Positions 29,468 through 38,834 are shown, counted from the stretch's first letter. The stretch is DNA of 64,000 nucleotides from Mucilaginibacter paludis DSM 18603 (GCF_000166195.2 NZ_CM001403.1:1364001-1428000), one strand, 5' to 3'. A program made the numbers and translations. Notes: generated by a model from the letters alone, not told the origin.

Positions 29468-31504
29468 CTATTTAACAGCGGTAAATTTATATAACAAAAC
29501 GCCATGCGCTGGTACACGAAGTGGAAGTTTATCCTTCCGGCTGTCCATCACCATTACATTTTTTTGTCTCCAAACATCACGCACATTATACCGGCCTTTG
29601 ATGCCGAGTTTATCAAAATCATGGAAGGATATATTGGTAATATTGAGGCCAAAATTACAAAAGCCAACCGCACGGCTGCCATCTTCCAGCTCTTTAACAT
29701 AAATACGTAAATCGCCAATAGTGTGAACACATGTAGCTTGTTTGCCAAGCGGATCCTGATCGATGGCAATCACCTCATCATTAGTGAGCAAATTCATCGT
29801 AAAATCATCCAGTTTCTCCATATCGCAGCCAATAAGCAACGGCGCAGCAAAAAGACTCCATAAACTAAAATGGAGGTACTGCTCATCTGGTCTCAGTTTG
29901 CTTGGATGCGGATTGCCCCACCCTACTGTACCCACCACCAGCATATCCGGATCACTCCAGTTACCGGGCTTGGCTCCTTCGGCAGTTTTATCTTGCGCCA
30001 GCGCGATGCTCTTTACGCTTGCCCAGGTATCTGTAATATCATTCGTGGTTCTCCAGCAGGTACCACCAACGGAGTCGCCCCATTTCCAAACGTCAGACAT
30101 CCCGTACTGGCAAAGGCTGTAAACGATGTCCCTTGGCTGCTGTTTAAGCGCTTCGCCCATCAGCTGGTAAGGTTTTATAGCCGTTTGCAATTGGTCGCCT
30201 CCCTTGTAAGACAAGGAAGATACCTTGTAAGGATCATTCCCGGGCATACCATCAATCACGTTCCCATAACTGCACCAATCATATTTAAGGTAATCAAACC
30301 CCCATTTAGCATAATTTTGCGCATCTGGCTTTTCGTAACCGTAACTTCCCACACAACCACCGCAGGTCCATGGGCCAGGGCTGGAATAGAGCCCGGCTTT
30401 CAATCCCAGGCTATGGATAGTATCGGCAAGGGCCTTCATATCCGGGAACCGCACATTAGGTACAATATTGCCTGCCTCATCGCGTAGCTTACCACGGAGC
30501 GAAGGATCCTTTGAATCCCTGTTGTTCTGCCAGAAATCATCAATATTGATATAGGTCCACCCGTGATTAATGAGGCCGCTTTGCACCATGGCTTTGGCTG
30601 CACGTTTTACCTTCTCGGCAGAAACCTGATCGGCAAAACAGTTCCAGCTGTTCCATCCCATCGGCGGCGTAAGTGCAATTCGCTCTCCGCATACGATACG
30701 CATTGTTTTTTTTGTTTTACCTCTGCCGTTTGTTGCAGCAAGTACAACCTGGAAAGTGCCTTTTTGGCTGAGCTGCCCGGTAATAATTCCGGTGGCAGCA
30801 TCAATCTTCAGCCCAGCAGGCAATCCTGTGGCAGAAAACTTCATCGGACGATCGCCCGTGGCCGCTACCAGGAATTGGAAAGGCGAACCCGGCCGAACCC
30901 CAAAAACGCTGGCACTATTGATTTTAGGCGAAGGAGAAGGCGGCGGGGTAAGAATATATGGTGTTCTTGGTACCGGACTAATTGTCGCCAATGCATTTCC
31001 TCCGTTGGTTTCAAATTTAGCGTCAGCCCAGTCGGCATGGTCGTAGTAATTACCATTGCCACCATCGGTAACCACAAGTTCGAGCCTTTTAACGCCGATT
31101 AACGGCACTTTACATGATTTTGCCTGATCACCTAAACGCATCACACCACTTGACCATAGATTTTTGCCATCGCCTACCAGCACAAACTCAACCGCCGGCT
31201 GATGTTCTTTCACCTCATCGTCAATCCCAACCTGCGCCACAAATCCAGTTGCTTTACCATCCAGTTGAATAAGCAATGAACTTTCTGCATGGGTACCGAA
31301 GCCCCTTTCAAAGGTTTTGCCAGCAATGGTAAGGGTATGCCCTTCCACCGAACGATTTTTTTTGGGAACACCGTAGCCTTGCGTGGCAACGCTCAAATCT
31401 AATTGATCGAGCCATACGGTACGGGTTGGCGGCTGTGCTATGCAGGGATGGATTAAACCGCCCATAAGCACAGCAGCAATAGTTAATTTGATAGCGTTAG
31501 TCAT
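29468..31504 (-). CDS. NPCBM-GH27 alpha-galactosidase
   Basis: A 678-aa exported enzyme releasing alpha-galactose. The frame opens at a TTG (31513), but the ATG at 31504 starts a signal peptide (MTNAIKLTIAAVLMG to HPCIAQ). Order: NPCBM carbohydrate-binding module (about 28-165, with ERGFGTHAESSL), a short linker, an Ig-like putative binding domain (about 200-270, ATGLPAGLKIDAATGIITG), then a GH27 barrel. The barrel shows MGWNSWNCF, nucleophile Asp in YLKYDWCSYG and acid Asp in NWSDPDMLV, followed by a C-terminal beta domain. It lies alone on the minus strand beside the xylan operon. It could strip galactose from galactoglucomannan or branched heteroxylan. Confidence 0.93.
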   Translation of the reverse strand: MTNAIKLTIAAVLMGGLIHPCIAQPPTRTVWLDQLDLSVATQGYGVPKKNRSVEGHTLTIAGKTFERGFGTHAESSLLIQLDGKATGFVAQVGIDDEVKEHQPAVEFVLVGDGKNLWSSGVMRLGDQAKSCKVPLIGVKRLELVVTDGGNGNYYDHADWADAKFETNGGNALATISPVPRTPYILTPPPSPSPKINSASVFGVRPGSPFQFLVAATGDRPMKFSATGLPAGLKIDAATGIITGQLSQKGTFQVVLAATNGRGKTKKTMRIVCGERIALTPPMGWNSWNCFADQVSAEKVKRAAKAMVQSGLINHGWTYINIDDFWQNNRDSKDPSLRGKLRDEAGNIVPNVRFPDMKALADTIHSLGLKAGLYSSPGPWTCGGCVGSYGYEKPDAQNYAKWGFDYLKYDWCSYGNVIDGMPGNDPYKVSSLSYKGGDQLQTAIKPYQLMGEALKQQPRDIVYSLCQYGMSDVWKWGDSVGGTCWRTTNDITDTWASVKSIALAQDKTAEGAKPGNWSDPDMLVVGTVGWGNPHPSKLRPDEQYLHFSLWSLFAAPLLIGCDMEKLDDFTMNLLTNDEVIAIDQDPLGKQATCVHTIGDLRIYVKELEDGSRAVGFCNFGLNITNISFHDFDKLGIKGRYNVRDVWRQKNVMVMDSRKDKLPLRVPAHGVLLYKFTAVK

Positions 31505-31720
31505 TTGCAACAAGGTTTAAAAATGGGAGACCATTTATAACGATAGATAAATTATTTCTCCGGCCAAAATAGGAAGTTTTTTTTCCATACACTGCTTTTT
31601 AAACATTTGTAGTATAATTCTGTCAGAATTTAATGGCTCAATTTTCTGCCAGGGGATAAAAATCTAACGAATGCGACAAACAAGCGTGATCACCGTCGTC
31701 TAAATTCAGCCCAATAACTT

Positions 31721-31762
31721 TTGTTTTTAGCAGCCTCAATTTTTTGCGACTGCTAAAAACAA
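31721..31762. terminator. Inverted repeat, likely surE terminator
   Basis: A perfect 13-bp stem (ttgtttttagcag at 31721-31733 and ctgctaaaaacaa at 31750-31762) with a 16-base loop. It ends in a T run when read on the minus strand, about 80 bases after the surE stop. Confidence 0.65.
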
Positions 31763-31843
31763 ATAACAATATCCGATCAAATCAGCGTTTAGCGCTAATA
31801 AAATATTTGAAACCGTAAGGATTAGTTCTACAAAAACAGGCTA

Positions 31844-32608
31844 TCACACATCAAACTTCCAGCTGTTTAAAACCGGGATAGCGTGATGGGCCGTCAGGTC
31901 AAACTGAACAGGGACGATGGAAACATAATGATTTTCAAGTGCCCAAACATCAGTATCTTCTCCCAGGTCGTTATTTTGAAACACGCCTGTTAACCAGTAA
32001 TAATTACGCTTATAAGGGTCAAGGCGTTCATCAAACTCTTCGGCCCATTTGGCGTTGGCCTGGCGGCATATTTTTATGCCTTTAATATGCGCAGTATTTG
32101 GGAAGTTTACATTGAGCAGGGTTGCAGTTGGCAAACCGTTTTGCAAAACCATTAAGGCAATTTGTTTAATAAACTTTTCGCAATGGCTAAAATCGGCATC
32201 AAGCGTATAGTCGTCAAGTGAAAAGCCGATGGAAGGGATACTTTCGATAGCGCCTTCAACCGCGGCAGACATCGTACCCGAGTACAGTACGTTAATGGAG
32301 TTATTTAGACCATGGTTAATGCCCGATACACACAGGTCGGGCTTTTTACCCTTAAATATTTTGGTAACGGCCAGCTTTACACAGTCAACAGGCGTGCCCG
32401 AGCAGCGGTACATTTCAATGCCTTCGTAAATATCAACTTTATCCAAACGCAAGGGTTTACCAATGGTAATGGCATGGCCCATGCCTGATTGTGGACTATC
32501 CGGAGCTACAACCACTACGTTGCCAATCTGCTTCATTACATCCATCAGCGCCTTAATTCCGGGCGCGGTTATGCCGTCGTCGTTTACTACAAGTATGGTA
32601 GGTTTCAT
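31844..32608 (-). CDS. surE: 5'/3'-nucleotidase SurE
   Basis: A 254-aa cytoplasmic nucleoside-monophosphate phosphatase. The N-terminal metal site LVVNDDGITAPG (D10 and D11 of NDDG), the SGMGHAIT block, the SGINHGLNNS block (Asn binding metal) and YSGTMSAAVEG are all present. The length is normal. It is on the minus strand downstream of the TPR gene, with 236 bases between them holding a terminator for the TPR gene, so it has its own promoter; the string taccttag 13 bases before the ATG is one mismatch from TAnnTTTG. Confidence 0.97.
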   Translation of the reverse strand: MKPTILVVNDDGITAPGIKALMDVMKQIGNVVVVAPDSPQSGMGHAITIGKPLRLDKVDIYEGIEMYRCSGTPVDCVKLAVTKIFKGKKPDLCVSGINHGLNNSINVLYSGTMSAAVEGAIESIPSIGFSLDDYTLDADFSHCEKFIKQIALMVLQNGLPTATLLNVNFPNTAHIKGIKICRQANAKWAEEFDERLDPYKRNYYWLTGVFQNNDLGEDTDVWALENHYVSIVPVQFDLTAHHAIPVLNSWKFDV

Positions 32609-32785
32609 ATCGGCACTAAGGTAGGAATTTTATAAATGCCTTACCTCATATCAACTATAGTTGCGCCTTTAGCCCTGCTAAAAACCAATTGCCAATATCA
32701 TTTTAGCCGGCAAAATACAGCGTGCTGCGCCACCAGCGTGTTATTTAGCTGTATCCATGCAACAGAAAAGGGACACGCTAAAAAT

Positions 32786-32820
32786 TGAACAAGCCGCCAG
32801 GGTAAGGGGCGACTTGTTCA
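32786..32820 (-). terminator. Hairpin downstream of the TPR gene
   Basis: tgaacaag-ccgcc pairs with gggcg-a-cttgttca around a short loop. It lies 25 bases after the TPR stop on the minus strand. There is no strong T run, so this is a moderate call. Confidence 0.5.
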
Positions 32821-32844
32821 TCAATAATATCAAATCAATACAGA

Positions 32845-34551
32845 TTATTTTCCTTTTACCGAGGCTGTTTCTTTCCTCTCGAAATAAGCCTTAGCTTGTT
32901 TGTTATCAGCATAAGCATCCTTTGCCTTCGCAAAATTTTCGGCAGCTTTGGCATCGTCCTTTTCTTTAAACTCAAAGTACGACCCTAAGTAGGCGTAGGC
33001 TTCGGCAATATTCTTTTTAACTCTTTCGTCGGCCGCCGGTGTAGCAGTTGCAAGCGTTATGTACTGCTCGTAAAAAGGTTTGGCAAAACCTTGTAAGTTA
33101 TTTCTGTTGGGTTCTTCCATATCTTTGAGCCTTGCACGGTACAAAAACACATCAGGATAGGGCTTTGAGCTTGTTTTTTGTTGAACATAGCTAAATGCCG
33201 AATCGGCTTTGGTTAGCAAAGTTGAATCTGGCCGGGCTGCTCCGGGCTTTTGGCCGCTATTGTAGTACTGATCGCTGTAGCCAAAATAATAGCTCATCCC
33301 TTCGCGAAAGTAATCGCCCAATTTGGGCTGCTTTGAGCTTGCAATGTATTTTTGATAAGCATCGCCAGCCTGCACATACTTTTGTTTTGTATAATATACG
33401 CGGGCAATTTCGGCATAAACCTCGGTGTTAGTGCTATCTAATTCAAGCGCTTTTTTTAAACTGATGATACCCAGCGAATCCAGGTTATTGTTTAATTGCA
33501 GGCGGCCCAGGTATAAATAATCGCGTGGAATGATCCGTTTTGCCTCCGCCTCTTTCATAAATTTGTTAATCGCTTCTAAACCGGCGGGGTAGTTTTTATT
33601 TTCAAAGGCCGAATAGGCAAGGTAACGGTAGATTCTTAAATTTGATTTGCTGGACTGAGCAAGCTGGTTAGCTACCTGCTCCAGCGCCTTATAATCACCG
33701 GCTTGTATTAAAAAATCGGCGTAACGCATTTTTGATTCTGCCGATTGATCAGTAAAATCAAGATACTTTTTATAATAATCCGCCCCTTCCTTAACCTTGG
33801 CCGAAGCCATCTTCGGATCCATCTTTGCCCATAACAAATCTGTTTCTGCCAGTCCGCGATAAGCAGGCCCATAATTAGGGTTTATAGTCAGGGCATCTTT
33901 AAATTTCTGGGTGGCATCCTCAAAGTTATGCGCTTGTTTCCATAATATTCCGATAGCAACATAAGTACCGGCGGCTTTGGCATCTAAACTTTGCGCCTGT
34001 GCATAGTTTAAATAAGCGTGGTTATTATCTGCTTTACCGCGATAAGCATCGCCCAGTGTCATAAAATACTCCGGATCTTTGGTGCCGAAGGCAGCAGCTT
34101 TTTCTAACGTTGCCAAAGCGGCATCGGCATCCGGCTTTGGCTCGGACAAATAAGTTTTAGCCATAAAAATATACGGCTTATCGTTTTTCCCGGTTAAGGG
34201 CAGGGCCTTAGTAAAGTTAGCCTGCAAGTTGGCTGCATCATTATCGGCTTTGGCCGCCGCACCCAAACCTATATAATTAAGGGCCGATTTAGGGTTGATA
34301 CCCAAGCCTTTGTTAAAAGCCATTTTGGCCGAATCGGGATAATCCTGCTGTAAATATACCCAGCCTAAATAAAAACAATCTTCGTCGGTAGGTTTGGCGC
34401 CCTGCGTAAGTTTGGTTAATAGCATTTTGGCCTTTTGATATTGTTCAGCGTCGATAGCGGTTTGAGCTTCGGTTAAACTCTGCGCAAAAGTATTGGATAG
34501 CGAAATCACAGATAAAGCTGATGCCGCTGCAAGTGGAATAAAGAGTTTCAT
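32845..34551 (-). CDS. Exported tetratricopeptide-repeat protein
   Basis: A 568-aa protein with a signal peptide (1-23, ending SNTFAQ) and many TPR units along its length. Recurrent spacing of A, G and Y residues is visible in blocks such as PDSAKMAFNKGLGINPKSA, DATQKFKDALTINPNYGPA and ISLKKALELDSTNTEVYAE, so at least eight repeats are likely. It is probably a periplasmic scaffold. Proteins of this kind occur throughout Bacteroidota, often with unknown partners. There is no enzyme motif. The surrounding genes do not identify a partner. Confidence 0.85.
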   Translation of the reverse strand: MKLFIPLAAASALSVISLSNTFAQSLTEAQTAIDAEQYQKAKMLLTKLTQGAKPTDEDCFYLGWVYLQQDYPDSAKMAFNKGLGINPKSALNYIGLGAAAKADNDAANLQANFTKALPLTGKNDKPYIFMAKTYLSEPKPDADAALATLEKAAAFGTKDPEYFMTLGDAYRGKADNNHAYLNYAQAQSLDAKAAGTYVAIGILWKQAHNFEDATQKFKDALTINPNYGPAYRGLAETDLLWAKMDPKMASAKVKEGADYYKKYLDFTDQSAESKMRYADFLIQAGDYKALEQVANQLAQSSKSNLRIYRYLAYSAFENKNYPAGLEAINKFMKEAEAKRIIPRDYLYLGRLQLNNNLDSLGIISLKKALELDSTNTEVYAEIARVYYTKQKYVQAGDAYQKYIASSKQPKLGDYFREGMSYYFGYSDQYYNSGQKPGAARPDSTLLTKADSAFSYVQQKTSSKPYPDVFLYRARLKDMEEPNRNNLQGFAKPFYEQYITLATATPAADERVKKNIAEAYAYLGSYFEFKEKDDAKAAENFAKAKDAYADNKQAKAYFERKETASVKGK

Positions 34552-34766
34552 AACTTTAATTGGGGGATTATGATATGATGACTAAAAACAAAACATGGTG
34601 CTCCCCGATGAAGAGCGATAACATTTAAAAATTAAAAAGATATTAATGCCGGGGATATTAGTCCCGCGGAGCAGCATCGTCAAACTAATTTGAAGCAATG
34701 CCCGTTTTTTGCAAAAACTCCCTTAATACAAATAAACTATTGGTGAGGGGGCAGGGCAATTTATTG

Positions 34767-35141
34767 TCAGATCCGGAAAGTGCGAAAACTGATATAACAA
34801 TATTGTAAATTATAGAATGGATACCGCCGCCAGACGAGTGTTTTAAGCATCAGCAGGAAACCGCATCCCGAAAAAATCAACAGTAAACATACAGGCCACA
34901 TTGGATAAGACTGAAAATGCTTGGCATCCAGTGTTGATTTATCTATAATTTGAACAAAATTAGTACTGTGCAGATTAGAATAACTTTTTATCAAATCTGA
35001 TTGCGACGAAAAAACAGTCAGCTGAGCAGGAGATGTAAGCTTTGGCACAAAAAATAAATTTGCGAGCGTACAAAACAAATAACCCGCTAAAAAAACCATC
35101 GCGAGGGAATTAGAAAGGGAACCTGAGTTGTTTTTCTGCAT
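34767..35141 (-). CDS. Small two-helix membrane protein, unknown
   Basis: A 124-aa protein I do not recognise. It has a hydrophobic helix at about 13-32 (MVFLAGYLFCTLANLFFV) and another at about 80-102 (MWPVCLLLIFSGCGFLLML), with a polar loop of about 45 residues between them that is probably periplasmic. The ATG start is clear. It stands alone in an AT-rich region. Function is unknown. Confidence 0.5.
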   Translation of the reverse strand: MQKNNSGSLSNSLAMVFLAGYLFCTLANLFFVPKLTSPAQLTVFSSQSDLIKSYSNLHSTNFVQIIDKSTLDAKHFQSYPMWPVCLLLIFSGCGFLLMLKTLVWRRYPFYNLQYCYISFRTFRI

Positions 35142-35676
35142 TATAATTACTAATACAATAAATTTACTGGGCTAAAATTAAATAAAATATTCTAACGTGT
35201 CAATAATTTTATCTAAAACGTAAATTTTTAACAAGAAATTAACTAAACGCATAATACACACTAACTAAAAAGCATCACGAGGCAGAAATAATCAGTTTTT
35301 AATTTTTATTCGTTAGAAAAAGACGAACTAAACATTAAAAAAAAGCAAAAATTCAGAATTCAACAGAAAACCCCCAATAATTTAAAGTAAAAATTTAATC
35401 TTGATGAGATTGCATAAACGCCTGCTCCAAGCCAGATCATGGGTGTAGCAGATTAACGAAAGAGCAAATGTTTTCCAGGAGAATTTACCCTGATTTTTTC
35501 CGGAAAGCGCATTAAAGAAATGAGGCGGCCTCATTAAAGAATTATTTTACCGTTGGCAAACATAAAGCGTACCGTAGATATTGTTGATTATAATTCAAAT
35601 TTTGCCGCGTAGATTGATTGGGAGACTTAGGCATAACCGACATTTTATCACCCGCACAACACACCATCAAAAAAGC
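35142..35676. other. AT-rich non-coding gap
   Basis: No gene, RNA or clear repeat is seen in these 530 bases. The composition is markedly AT-rich on both sides of 35,300. Confidence 0.5.
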
Positions 35677-35720
35677 AATTAACAAAAAAGGCCGGATGAA
35701 ACCGACCTTTTTTGTTAATT
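35677..35720. terminator. Terminator of the CsbD gene
   Basis: Arms 35677-35695 and 35702-35720 pair over 19 bp with one wobble and a 6-base loop. The minus-strand reading ends in a T run, 13 bases after the CsbD stop. Confidence 0.88.
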
Positions 35721-35732
35721 GTACCGTAGTAT

Positions 35733-35918
35733 TTACAAACTATTGATCCATTTCACCAGCTCATCGCGGCCTTTGCCGGTTTTTTGCTGTAACTTGCCCA
35801 ATAGCTCATCATCTTTTCCTTCTTCGTGGGTCAGGTCATCTTCGGTTAAATCGCCATACGCTTGTTTAACTTTTCCCTTAATCTCGTTCCACTTGCCTTT
35901 TATTTCTAACTTATCCAT
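35733..35918 (-). CDS. CsbD-family stress protein
   Basis: A 61-aa highly charged protein with the CsbD signature: [20 protein letters not shown] (about 6-25), then a Glu/Asp-rich middle and the [14 protein letters not shown] helix. Members are small soluble proteins induced by general or osmotic stress in many bacteria; their biochemical role is unknown. It is a single gene with its own terminator. Confidence 0.93.
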   Translation of the reverse strand: MDKLEIKGKWNEIKGKVKQAYGDLTEDDLTHEEGKDDELLGKLQQKTGKGRDELVKWINSL

Positions 35919-36056
35919 GATATTTATATTTTTATTTAGATGTATAAGGATAACAAGGCAGCATCAATTTGGTTTGAAAATAATGACGCTCTGTATCAAA
36001 TAATTTATAATAAACTGCCGCTTTTAAGTAAATTTATTTTTAGCTAATTTGGTGTA

Positions 36057-36605
36057 ATGCCTACCACTGAAAAGAAAAAATATACAGATCAGGACTATAC
36101 GATACTGGAAGAAGGTTCTCCTTTTCAGTTAATTCATTACGATTTAATTATTTCTCCGTCTCCGGGTTTATTACATCAGCGTATACTGGTCAGGCTTGCC
36201 AACATTATTGCTTTCTTTTCGGCTATAGAAAACTCGGGAGAATGGTTTTACGCGCCTACGGATGTAAGGTTTGATGACGGTAATATTTATCAGCCAGATA
36301 TTTTATTCATATCCGAGGAAAGAAGAGCAGAGATCATCAAAGACAGAATCGAAGGCGCACCGGATCTGGTAATTGAAATTTTATCTCCGTCTAACGCGTA
36401 TTATGATCTCCGTCAGAAAAAAGACATCTACGAGAAATATGGTGTAAAGGAGTACATCATATTTGACCCGATGCAAGAAAACGCTGATGTGTATGTGTTG
36501 GAGAATGGCATTTTTGTACTCAAACAAAAGGCTGGTAAAACAGAGCAGCTCACATCTGTACTACTACCAGGCCTAATTTTCGGCCTGGAAAAGATATTCA
36601 TATAA
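36057..36605 (+). CDS. Uma2-family (DUF820) nuclease-fold protein
   Basis: A 182-aa protein of the Uma2 family, a restriction-endonuclease-like fold widespread in cyanobacteria and Bacteroidota. The PD-(D/E)XK-type residues are seen as PD in IYQPDILFIS (about 80-89), E in LVIEILSPSN, and a Lys in QKKDIYEKYGVKEY. The N-terminal YTILEEGSPFQLIHYDLI block is typical. It has no predicted secretion signal. It lies 280 bases before the AAA ATPase gene, with the palindrome array between them. Family function is unsettled; nuclease activity is inferred from the fold. Confidence 0.88.
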   Translation: MPTTEKKKYTDQDYTILEEGSPFQLIHYDLIISPSPGLLHQRILVRLANIIAFFSAIENSGEWFYAPTDVRFDDGNIYQPDILFISEERRAEIIKDRIEGAPDLVIEILSPSNAYYDLRQKKDIYEKYGVKEYIIFDPMQENADVYVLENGIFVLKQKAGKTEQLTSVLLPGLIFGLEKIFI

Positions 36606-36699
36606 AGAGCCTCCGCCACGGTAAAAAACCTTTTTTAAAATACGGCAAGCACTAATTGCGAGTCATTGCAGTATGGCCATAGGGATATGGCAATCACAC

Positions 36700-36846
36700 T
36701 TATGGCTGATTATACCAAAACATATCCAGCCACAACTATCTTTTAAAATACACTTGTGGCTGATTATAAAATTTCATAATCAGCCACAAGTATGTATATT
36801 TGTATGGTTATGGCTGATTATACCAAAACATATCCAGCCACAACTA
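36700..36846 (+). repeat. Array of three palindromes with an exact 54-bp period
   Basis: Units begin at 36700, 36754 and 36808 with ttrtggctgattat. The first and third share an identical 39-base block (36700-36738 and 36808-36846) and are imperfect inverted repeats (tggctg to cagcca). The middle one is a perfect 16-bp stem (36752-36767 with 36776-36791) around an 8-base loop. The array ends 38 bases before the ATPase start. Confidence 0.9.
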
Positions 36847-36884
36847 CCATCAAACACCTTGAACTTTAAATAAAGCCACCTATA

Positions 36885-38318
36885 ATGAAAGAAATTATTG
36901 GCAGGATAGAAGAAAAGAAAATTCTCGAACAGACCTTAAAATCAAATGAAGCGCAATTACTTGCTGTTTATGGCCGCAGGCGTGTAGGCAAAACCTACCT
37001 GATCAGAGAATCGTACCGCAAACACATCATCTTCGAATTTTCTGGCGTGCACAACGCAACTTTAAAGGATCAGCTAAGCAATTTCAGAAATACCCTGGCA
37101 GAATTAATGAGGTTACCCATTCCACCTGCAATCCCTTCAGGCTGGACAGAAGCATTCCAAATGCTTAAAAACTATGCAGAGCCTTTGCTGAATGCAAATA
37201 AAGGCATCATCTTTCTGGACGAATTCCCTTGGTTAAGCTCAGCTAAATCGGGCTTTCTGCCTGCGTTCGAGTTTTTTTGGAATTCCTGGGGCACCAAGCA
37301 AAATAACCTGATTTTCGTTATCTGTGGCTCTGCGGCTTCCTGGATGATACAAAAAGTAGTAAACAATAAAGGAGGATTACATAACAGGATCACTAAAAAG
37401 ATCAGGCTACTGCCATTTACCCTGGCGGAAACCGCCGAATATTTAAAGTATAACCATGTTAACCTGGACCATTATCAGATCGTACAGTTATATATGGCCT
37501 TAGGCGGCATTCCACAATACCTGAAAGAGATTTTACCCGGACAAAGTGCCGCACAGAATATTGACAGGATTTGCTTTACAAAAGACGGCGCTTTACAAAA
37601 CGAGTTTAACAACCTTTATCAATCTTTATTTGCTGAAGCAGATAAGCATATCGCGATTGTAAGAGCGCTTTCCGCTAAACATGCGGGCTTAACACGAAAA
37701 GAAATCATCAAAACCTGCGGGCTTTCTACCGGTGGTACAGCATCTTTGCTTTTGGAAGAATTAACAGAATCAGGCTTTATTTCTGCCTATCTGCCGTTTG
37801 AAAAAAACTCACGGGACAGCATCTATAAACTGTCTGATGAATACTCAAGGTTCTATCTTAAATTTATCGACAGCAACCGGGCATCGGGAGCGGGTACATG
37901 GCTTAAATTATCTGCGGCGCCTGCATGGCGAAGCTGGAGCGGCACTGCATTTGAAAGTGTATGCTTAAAACATACCAAAGAAATTAAAGCAGCCTTAGGC
38001 ATTGCCGGAGTTTATACGGAGGAATCGGTATGGCGGTATGTTCCGGGTAACGATCAACCTGGCGCCCAGATCGACCTGCTTTTCGACCGGCAGGATTTTT
38101 GCATCAGTATATGCGAAATGAAGTTTTCAAACTCAACTTTCACTATAGATAAGGCCTATGCAACTGAGCTGCAGCGCAAGCAGGACGTGTTCAGAAACAA
38201 AACCAAAACTTCAAAAACAATATTCATGGTGATGATCTCCACTTTTGGAACAACAGATAATAGCTACAAAACCAGTTTGATACAAAATGATATTAAGGTA
38301 GAGGCGCTGTTTAAATAA
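36885..38318 (+). CDS. AAA ATPase with C-terminal DUF234 PD-(D/E)XK-like domain
   Basis: A 477-aa protein of the archaeal-ATPase_2 plus DUF234 type. Walker A is VYGRRRVGKT (about 28-37); Walker B is IIFLDEFPW (about 106-114); a sensor-1-like block is FVICGSAASW. A winged-helix region follows (about 260-310, LTRKEIIKTCGLS). The C-terminal domain has E in GTAFESVC, then D397 in AQIDLLFD and E411-x-K413 in ICEMKFS, the layout of a PD-(D/E)XK nuclease site. It may bind or process DNA such as the palindromes just upstream; that is inference. This family is present in many copies in Bacteroidota and its role is unknown. Confidence 0.88.
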   Translation: MKEIIGRIEEKKILEQTLKSNEAQLLAVYGRRRVGKTYLIRESYRKHIIFEFSGVHNATLKDQLSNFRNTLAELMRLPIPPAIPSGWTEAFQMLKNYAEPLLNANKGIIFLDEFPWLSSAKSGFLPAFEFFWNSWGTKQNNLIFVICGSAASWMIQKVVNNKGGLHNRITKKIRLLPFTLAETAEYLKYNHVNLDHYQIVQLYMALGGIPQYLKEILPGQSAAQNIDRICFTKDGALQNEFNNLYQSLFAEADKHIAIVRALSAKHAGLTRKEIIKTCGLSTGGTASLLLEELTESGFISAYLPFEKNSRDSIYKLSDEYSRFYLKFIDSNRASGAGTWLKLSAAPAWRSWSGTAFESVCLKHTKEIKAALGIAGVYTEESVWRYVPGNDQPGAQIDLLFDRQDFCISICEMKFSNSTFTIDKAYATELQRKQDVFRNKTKTSKTIFMVMISTFGTTDNSYKTSLIQNDIKVEALFK

Positions 38319-38404
38319 CACAAATTAAGAAATACTTAAATCCCGAGCTTGATTTTTCAGATTGGATCATTAATAAATCAGACTTCGGGTTAAGTGGCAA
38401 TTTC

Positions 38405-38759
38405 TTATTCCGGCAAAAACGTTTTGGTTACCTCGATCAGCCCGATGATATGATCATTAAACTCTTCCAGCTCTTCTGCCGGAACCCAGAGTTCGTTATG
38501 AATTACTCCACCTACATTTTGCACCTCAAATTTTTTAAGATAGCTGCTTGATACGGCAAAGCGGGTTACAAAGCCGGAGCCCCATGCAGGCACATTCCAA
38601 TCCCTTGCAATCTGGATGGCATATTCCTCGTTCATAACCGGATAAAAAATGGGTTGCTGGGCCAACCGTTTCGGGAACCGACGGTAACCCGACTGCTCTA
38701 TCAGCGCCAGTTCTTCCGGGCCAACGGGTCTATACAGTGTGGGTTGTTTCCGGGATCAT
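38405..38759 (-). pseudogene. Small 'ADP-ribosylation/crystallin J1'-type protein, frameshifted
   Basis: The open part at 38405-38716 encodes RPVGPEELALIEQSGYRRFP, then a stretch ending KTFLPE. This resembles the roughly 110-residue proteins commonly labelled ADP-ribosylation/crystallin J1, a label without a firm function. The frame has no ATG. An ATG at 38759 in another frame gives MIPETTHTV and then a TAG at 38730. Skipping one base near 38733 joins the two into MIPETTHT-YRPVGPEE, which looks like the natural N-terminus. So the gene has a single-base frameshift, by real inactivation or sequencing error. A TTG at 38665 could give only a truncated 86-aa product. Confidence 0.65.
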
Positions 38760-38788
38760 CGCCTCAGGTATGTTTTTATAGATAACAA

Positions 38789-38821
38789 GCTTTGTCAACT
38801 TCTAAAAAGTTGACAAAGCTG
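38789..38821 (-). terminator. Terminator of acs
   Basis: A perfect 14-bp stem (agctttgtcaactt at 38789-38802 and aagttgacaaagct at 38808-38821) with a 5-base loop, just after the acs stop on the minus strand. Confidence 0.8.
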
Positions 38822-38834
38822 AAAAGGACAATGA

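Noticed and set aside
36700..36846. The palindrome array as a CRISPR
   Set aside because: Only three units, spacers of about 15 bases that partly repeat, no cas genes; the middle unit differs from the outer two.
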